Origin: Jimgerdemannia flammicorona | Lineage: Eukaryota; Mucoromycota; Endogonomycetes; Endogonales; Endogonaceae | Assembly: GCA_003990745.1 (NCBI GenBank) | Contig: RBNI01000335.1 | Location: 1-33,251, forward strand | Reading direction: 5' to 3' | DNA: 33,251 bases | In this document: positions 30,810 to 33,251 of the stretch, piece after piece | Layout of the letters: every line of letters begins with the position of its first letter | Position numbering within the stretch: position 1 is the first letter of the stretch | The notes under the pieces: generated by a model | Seen by the model: only the letters and a program-made list of their open reading frames with translations | Databases searched by the model: none | What the model was told of the DNA's origin: nothing | Program-made: the position numbers and the translations under genes

Positions 30810-31559
30810 TTAGAGCAGAAAGTTCAGGATCATGGGGGCTTCATCATCATCATTACTGAAGGAGATGAGATCTGCGAATTCATCATGCAGGTTATGCATT
30901 TTGCATATGTCACATGGGATGATATTATCGCTGATGACATCATCACGTTTGGCTGTGGCAGGGAAATCAGGAACAAGGTCTGGAGCTCTCCAGTATATGA
31001 GGTTCTCTTCCACAAAATAAGGAACAAATGTGGGGTCTTGGAGAGATCTAACCCAGATGCTTGGACCTTGGAATACTGAGATCAATCCTTGCAGAAATTG
31101 GTCTGAGTTGTTCTGGAGGATGGGGTACCAGAAGTCTTCTACTTCTTCACTGTTGAGGGTGATAGTGGACTGGGCTTCTGTAGCCACCCTGGCTCCTAGT
31201 GCATTGATATGGTAGGATGATAGGTTTCTGAAGTCTGAGACTCTAACATACTCCAAGTTGGGGATCGACCATGGTGTATGCCTGAAGATCTGATGGATCT
31301 TCTTAGCTGTCCTTGTTTCACATATATCCATGGGAGTAGCATCTTGTAGCTCTTGGGTGCTGGCCTGTGGGAACTCCTGGCAGAGGAGGTTTCCTATTTC
31401 ATAGTCCTGCCACATTTGGAGGCATTCAGTAGCAATGGTGATCCTTGTTTCCATTTCATGGCAGTAGAGAATGAAGTGATAAGGATCTGTAGTACCCAGG
31501 TAGATACTAGGAGTCCTTCTTGAGCAGGTCCCCATGGCTCTTCTAATGTCTTGGAACAT
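30810..31559 (-). CDS. LTR-internal reading frame, open copy (249 codons from the internal ATG)
   Basis: In this LTR the whole 270-codon frame is free of stops. The first codon used in the other two copies (ATG) is ATA here at 31,620-31,622, so the first ATG is codon 22 (MFQDIRRAMGT...). The sequence continues with RRTPSIYLGTTDPYHFILY, QMWQDYEIGNLLCQEFPQAS and VFQGPSIWV, and ends DDDEAPMILNFLL. It is unrelated to any Gag, Pol or Env protein I recognise. Translation from the 5' LTR would require an upstream promoter, because the LTR's own TATA box lies downstream of it. From the 3' LTR it could be read on genomic transcripts. Whether it was ever a protein is inference; the evidence is length and frame conservation between copies. 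Confidence 0.55.
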   Translation of the reverse strand: MFQDIRRAMGTCSRRTPSIYLGTTDPYHFILYCHEMETRITIATECLQMWQDYEIGNLLCQEFPQASTQELQDATPMDICETRTAKKIHQIFRHTPWSIPNLEYVRVSDFRNLSSYHINALGARVATEAQSTITLNSEEVEDFWYPILQNNSDQFLQGLISVFQGPSIWVRSLQDPTFVPYFVEENLIYWRAPDLVPDFPATAKRDDVISDNIIPCDICKMHNLHDEFADLISFSNDDDEAPMILNFLL

Positions 31560-31864
31560 CCTTTCCTCGACTGAGATACCTTGGTGATTCCTTGACCTTG
31601 AGGTTTGGCAGGCAGCAGGTATTTTGTTTGTGGTAAGTCTTTAGGCTATTTTGGAATAAGTGGTTCTTGTTGGTTACTACTACTGCAGTTCTTTGATCCT
31701 TTATTTATATTCTTCAGGATGCTTATACTATGGTCACAATAACTCACAGTTGGTCATTATTGCTCATCTCATATGCTGTATGATCTTCTTGTGCTCCAAT
31801 CTGATGGCTTGCAAGGAAAGGCTGTCTCCTGTGCTGATGTCATTATTCTGAGGTCACCGTTATA

Positions 31865-31868
31865 ATAT
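31865..31868. repeat. Target-site duplication ATAT (right copy)
   Basis: Matches 23,096-23,099 directly outside the other LTR. Confidence 0.65.
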
Positions 31869-32156
31869 ACTATATACTTTAAATATTAGTCAAAACCTCT
31901 TTTCAATAAAGAAGATAATATCTTATAGTAATAAAAAGATATATATATACTTAAAGAGTATAATGGTCTATGATTTATATAATAATAAGTTAATGATAGC
32001 CTTAAAATGAAGTAATCTTTATATACAAAAATCTCTATATATATAACAACTATATCTAATATATTTAATATATAGTATTAATACTTAGGATATATCAGTC
32101 AGATGAGCTTAAAATAGATAATAAGAGGCAGTTTAGTTACTGGCTTACCAGTATAT
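31865..32156 (+). pseudogene. Ty1/copia retrotransposon, continuation (protease end and pre-integrase)
   Basis: After the gypsy and its ATAT duplication the copia frame resumes: LYTLNISQNLFSIKKII (31,870 onward), the usual 'NVLYxPxLxxNLLS' block of copia proteins. From 32,085 it reads LGYISQMSLK, then RGSLVTGLPVY, the pre-integrase block with HxGH-like and LVxGLP elements. Another small frameshift lies between. Homology and AT-richness both stop at 32,156. Confidence 0.82.
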
Positions 32157-32371
32157 TGTAACGTGCCCGGCTCAATGGAGGCAAATTACAAGGTTGGGGG
32201 TTGATGTAGTTTGGCTTGAGCCCCCAGTTACTTTGTCAAAAGCAACAAAATGTTCTAATATTTCCTGAGGTCTTTAGTGTTTAGCGGTATAATAGTCAAA
32301 ATCTGGATACTGTGCGAGGGGTTTCCTTTTTGGGACAGGTTCTTGGGTGTGGCGGCGATTTGTATGTCTTT

Positions 32372-32605
32372 TCCTTCTTGGGTCAACTGGGAATGGTAGA
32401 ATTTCCTGTGTAGCGCGACGGGTTCCTTATGCGTGACGGTCTGGCAATTTGGCGGTTTTCCTTCTTGGGTGACGGACGATTTCTGTGTAGCGCGACGATC
32501 TCTGTGTGTGACGTTCTGGCAATTTAGCGGTTCTCCTTCTTGGGTGGCAGGCGATCCTTGTGTAGCGCGACGGATTTCCGAAAGTATGCGATTTCTGGCG
32601 GATAA
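32372..32605. repeat. Tandem repeat, three copies of about 75-87 bp
   Basis: TCCTTCTTGGGT starts at 32,372, 32,459 and 32,534. TGTGTAGCGCGACG starts at 32,407, 32,484 and 32,559. GTGACG(G/T)TCTGGCAATTT occurs twice between them. Confidence 0.75.
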
Positions 32606-32619
32606 CTCGATTCGGCTTA

Positions 32620-32795
32620 CTGGGAATCGTATGGCGTGGATTCTGGGAATGATACTGGCAGCGGATTCTTGGGCTCACTGGGAATAACAAATAACTCGGA
32701 GGTCGCGGGTTTTCTGGGAATGCAGATAACTTGGGTTCTTCTGGGAATATTACTCGGGTGGCGCGGATTCTTCTAAATCGGCGGCTTCAACTGGG
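32620..32795. repeat. Dispersed CTGGGAAT octamers
   Basis: CTGGGAAT or CTGGGAAA occurs about seven times between 32,620 and 32,795, with one more near 32,388. Spacing is irregular. On the minus strand it reads ATTCCCAG. Confidence 0.6.
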
Positions 32796-33085
32796 AAATG
32801 GCGGCAAAGTTCTTCCTTGAACTTGGGCGGCAGATCTTCAGGCTTATCTGGCAAGCGAACCAAAACATAGCGGGCTTCTCTTGAAAACGGACTCGTTCTT
32901 TGTATCGGAAAGTGGACCGGAGTGGGAAAGGGGCAAAGCTCACAATCTCCTAGTAGTGGCTGTAGAGCAGGCGTTTCTCCTAAGTGTTGCAATCCAATTC
33001 CTTTAGGATCAAGTGGCTTTTGGCAGGCGTATCTCTCGAAGTGTAGTAGGCAGACTTGTCTTTTGCTTTGTATTTCGGAACTCAT
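32750..33085 (-). CDS. Small open frame (111 codons) in the right-edge LTR-like sequence
   Basis: It begins with ATG (MSSEIQSKRQVCLLHFERYA) 113 bp downstream of a TATA box at 33,198-33,207. Contents: LLGDCELCPFPTPVHFP, YVLVRLPDKPEDLPPKFKEE, LCRHFPVEAADLEESAPPE, then TAA. In the same frame the sequence continues past the stop with repeated (Y/H)SQ words created by ATTCCCAG. No known domain. If real, it would be a second LTR family carrying its own frame. It may equally be a chance frame. Confidence 0.3.
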   Translation of the reverse strand: MSSEIQSKRQVCLLHFERYACQKPLDPKGIGLQHLGETPALQPLLGDCELCPFPTPVHFPIQRTSPFSREARYVLVRLPDKPEDLPPKFKEELCRHFPVEAADLEESAPPE

Positions 33086-33135
33086 TCTTCATATCGGGAA
33101 GTGGACCGGAGTGGAAAGGGGACTAATGCTCAATC
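32895..33135. repeat. Direct repeat of about 42 bp, 190 bp apart
   Basis: ATCGGAAAGTGGACCGGAGT, then GGGAAAGGGG, near 32,903-32,935 recurs near 33,092-33,121 with a few changes. The upstream words ACTCGTTCTT and ACTCATTCTT also match. Confidence 0.7.
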
Positions 33136-33197
33136 TTTAGAGGCTTCTTTGGTATTTGTGTTTCGGAACTGAGGTTTATTCACTCCATTCTCTGGAG

Positions 33198-33207
33198 TAT
33201 TTTTATA
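33198..33207 (-). promoter_or_regulatory. TATA box in the right-edge LTR-like sequence
   Basis: TATAAAAATA on the minus strand within TTGTATAAAAATACTCC; AGCAACCA lies just upstream and AATAAACCTCAGTTC downstream, the same three words in the same order as in the gypsy LTR. Confidence 0.5.
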
Positions 33208-33251
33208 CAAGTTGGTTGCTATCCGGTTACTATGTGGCTAACTATAGATTT

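Larger units (their letters stand above)
23100..31864 (-). mobile_element. Complete Ty3/gypsy LTR retrotransposon with dUTPase, inactive
   Basis: The element is 8,765 bp. Two LTRs of 1,531 and 1,532 bp bound a 5.7-kb interior. Reading on the minus strand the order is 5' LTR (30,333-31,864), primer-binding site, gag, protease, dUTPase, reverse transcriptase, RNase H, integrase, polypurine tract, 3' LTR (23,100-24,630). Reverse transcriptase before integrase is the gypsy order. Gag to RNase H shares one reading frame; integrase is offset by one base. About fifteen in-frame stops, a YIDN polymerase box and LTRs differing by roughly 6% where I compared them show an old, dead copy. I see no chromodomain after the GPF module; the frame ends about 300 bp before the LTR. 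It is inserted in the copia element. Confidence 0.95.
30333..31864 (-). repeat. 5' LTR of the gypsy element
   Basis: This is the counterpart of 23,100-24,630. Its outer end reads TATAACGG on the minus strand where the other two copies have TGTAA, so the terminal TG has become TA. Over about 480 bp compared by eye I counted about 28 differences from the 3' LTR, all but about two of them transitions. Confidence 0.93.
32157..33251 (-). mobile_element. End of a second LTR-type element, running out of the window
   Basis: At 32,157 the AT-rich copia sequence changes abruptly to ordinary composition starting TGTAACGTGCCCGG. On the minus strand this is an end ...GGGCACGTTACA, matching the CA end expected of an LTR. 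Near the right edge a TATA box with surroundings like those of the gypsy LTR reads on the minus strand. I interpret this as at least 1.1 kb of a 3' LTR (or solo LTR) inserted in the copia element. The other end and the second target duplication lie outside the window, so the LTR nature is not proven. Confidence 0.5.

Overview
The window looks like a piece of a filamentous fungal genome, most probably a basidiomycete. The reasons are short spliceosomal introns (about 90-125 nt), a homeodomain ending in the basidiomycete-type helix QIWFQNRRQKRA, a proteinase K-like secreted protease, fungal Ty1/copia and Ty3/gypsy retrotransposons, and repeat decay dominated by C-to-T/G-to-A changes at CpG. No bacterial gene organisation, tRNA, rRNA or CRISPR array was seen.

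Layout. Bases 1-256 are the outer end of a long terminal repeat (LTR) belonging to the gypsy family that also occurs complete further right. From 257 to about 12,200 the composition is ordinary and holds a small gene graveyard: a broken subtilisin-like protease (4356-5615, +), a broken homeobox transcription factor (6618-8089, -) and the last exon of a short-chain dehydrogenase (8322-8558, -). It also holds one gene that looks intact, a three-exon seven-transmembrane protein (10882-12067, +) with a GC-AG first intron.

From about 13,360 to 23,099 the sequence is extremely AT-rich, and by eye I found only two CpG dinucleotides in it. It contains decayed repeat arrays whose units are multiples of three, a long imperfect inverted repeat (15,100-16,946), and the gag and protease of a heavily mutated copia element starting near 21,790. 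At 23,100-31,864 a complete but dead gypsy element on the minus strand sits inside that copia element. Removing the gypsy and one copy of its 4-bp target duplication (ATAT) brings the copia reading frame back together. The copia resumes at 31,865 and is cut off at 32,156/32,157, where a second LTR-like sequence of normal composition begins and leaves the window at 33,251.

The gypsy element. It is 8.77 kb with LTRs of about 1.53 kb, and reads on the minus strand: 5' LTR, primer-binding site, gag with a zinc knuckle, protease, a cysteine/histidine-rich linker, a dUTPase with all five motifs, reverse transcriptase, RNase H, integrase (H2C2, D-D-35-E, GPF), polypurine tract, 3' LTR. About fifteen in-frame stops and a YIDN polymerase box show it is inactive.

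The most novel item is an unrecognised 270-codon reading frame lying wholly inside each LTR. It is the same length in both copies, has no frameshift, and its start is also present in the partial LTR at the window edge. The LTRs additionally carry four 35-bp repeats and a TATA box whose surroundings resemble those of the second LTR-like sequence at the right edge.
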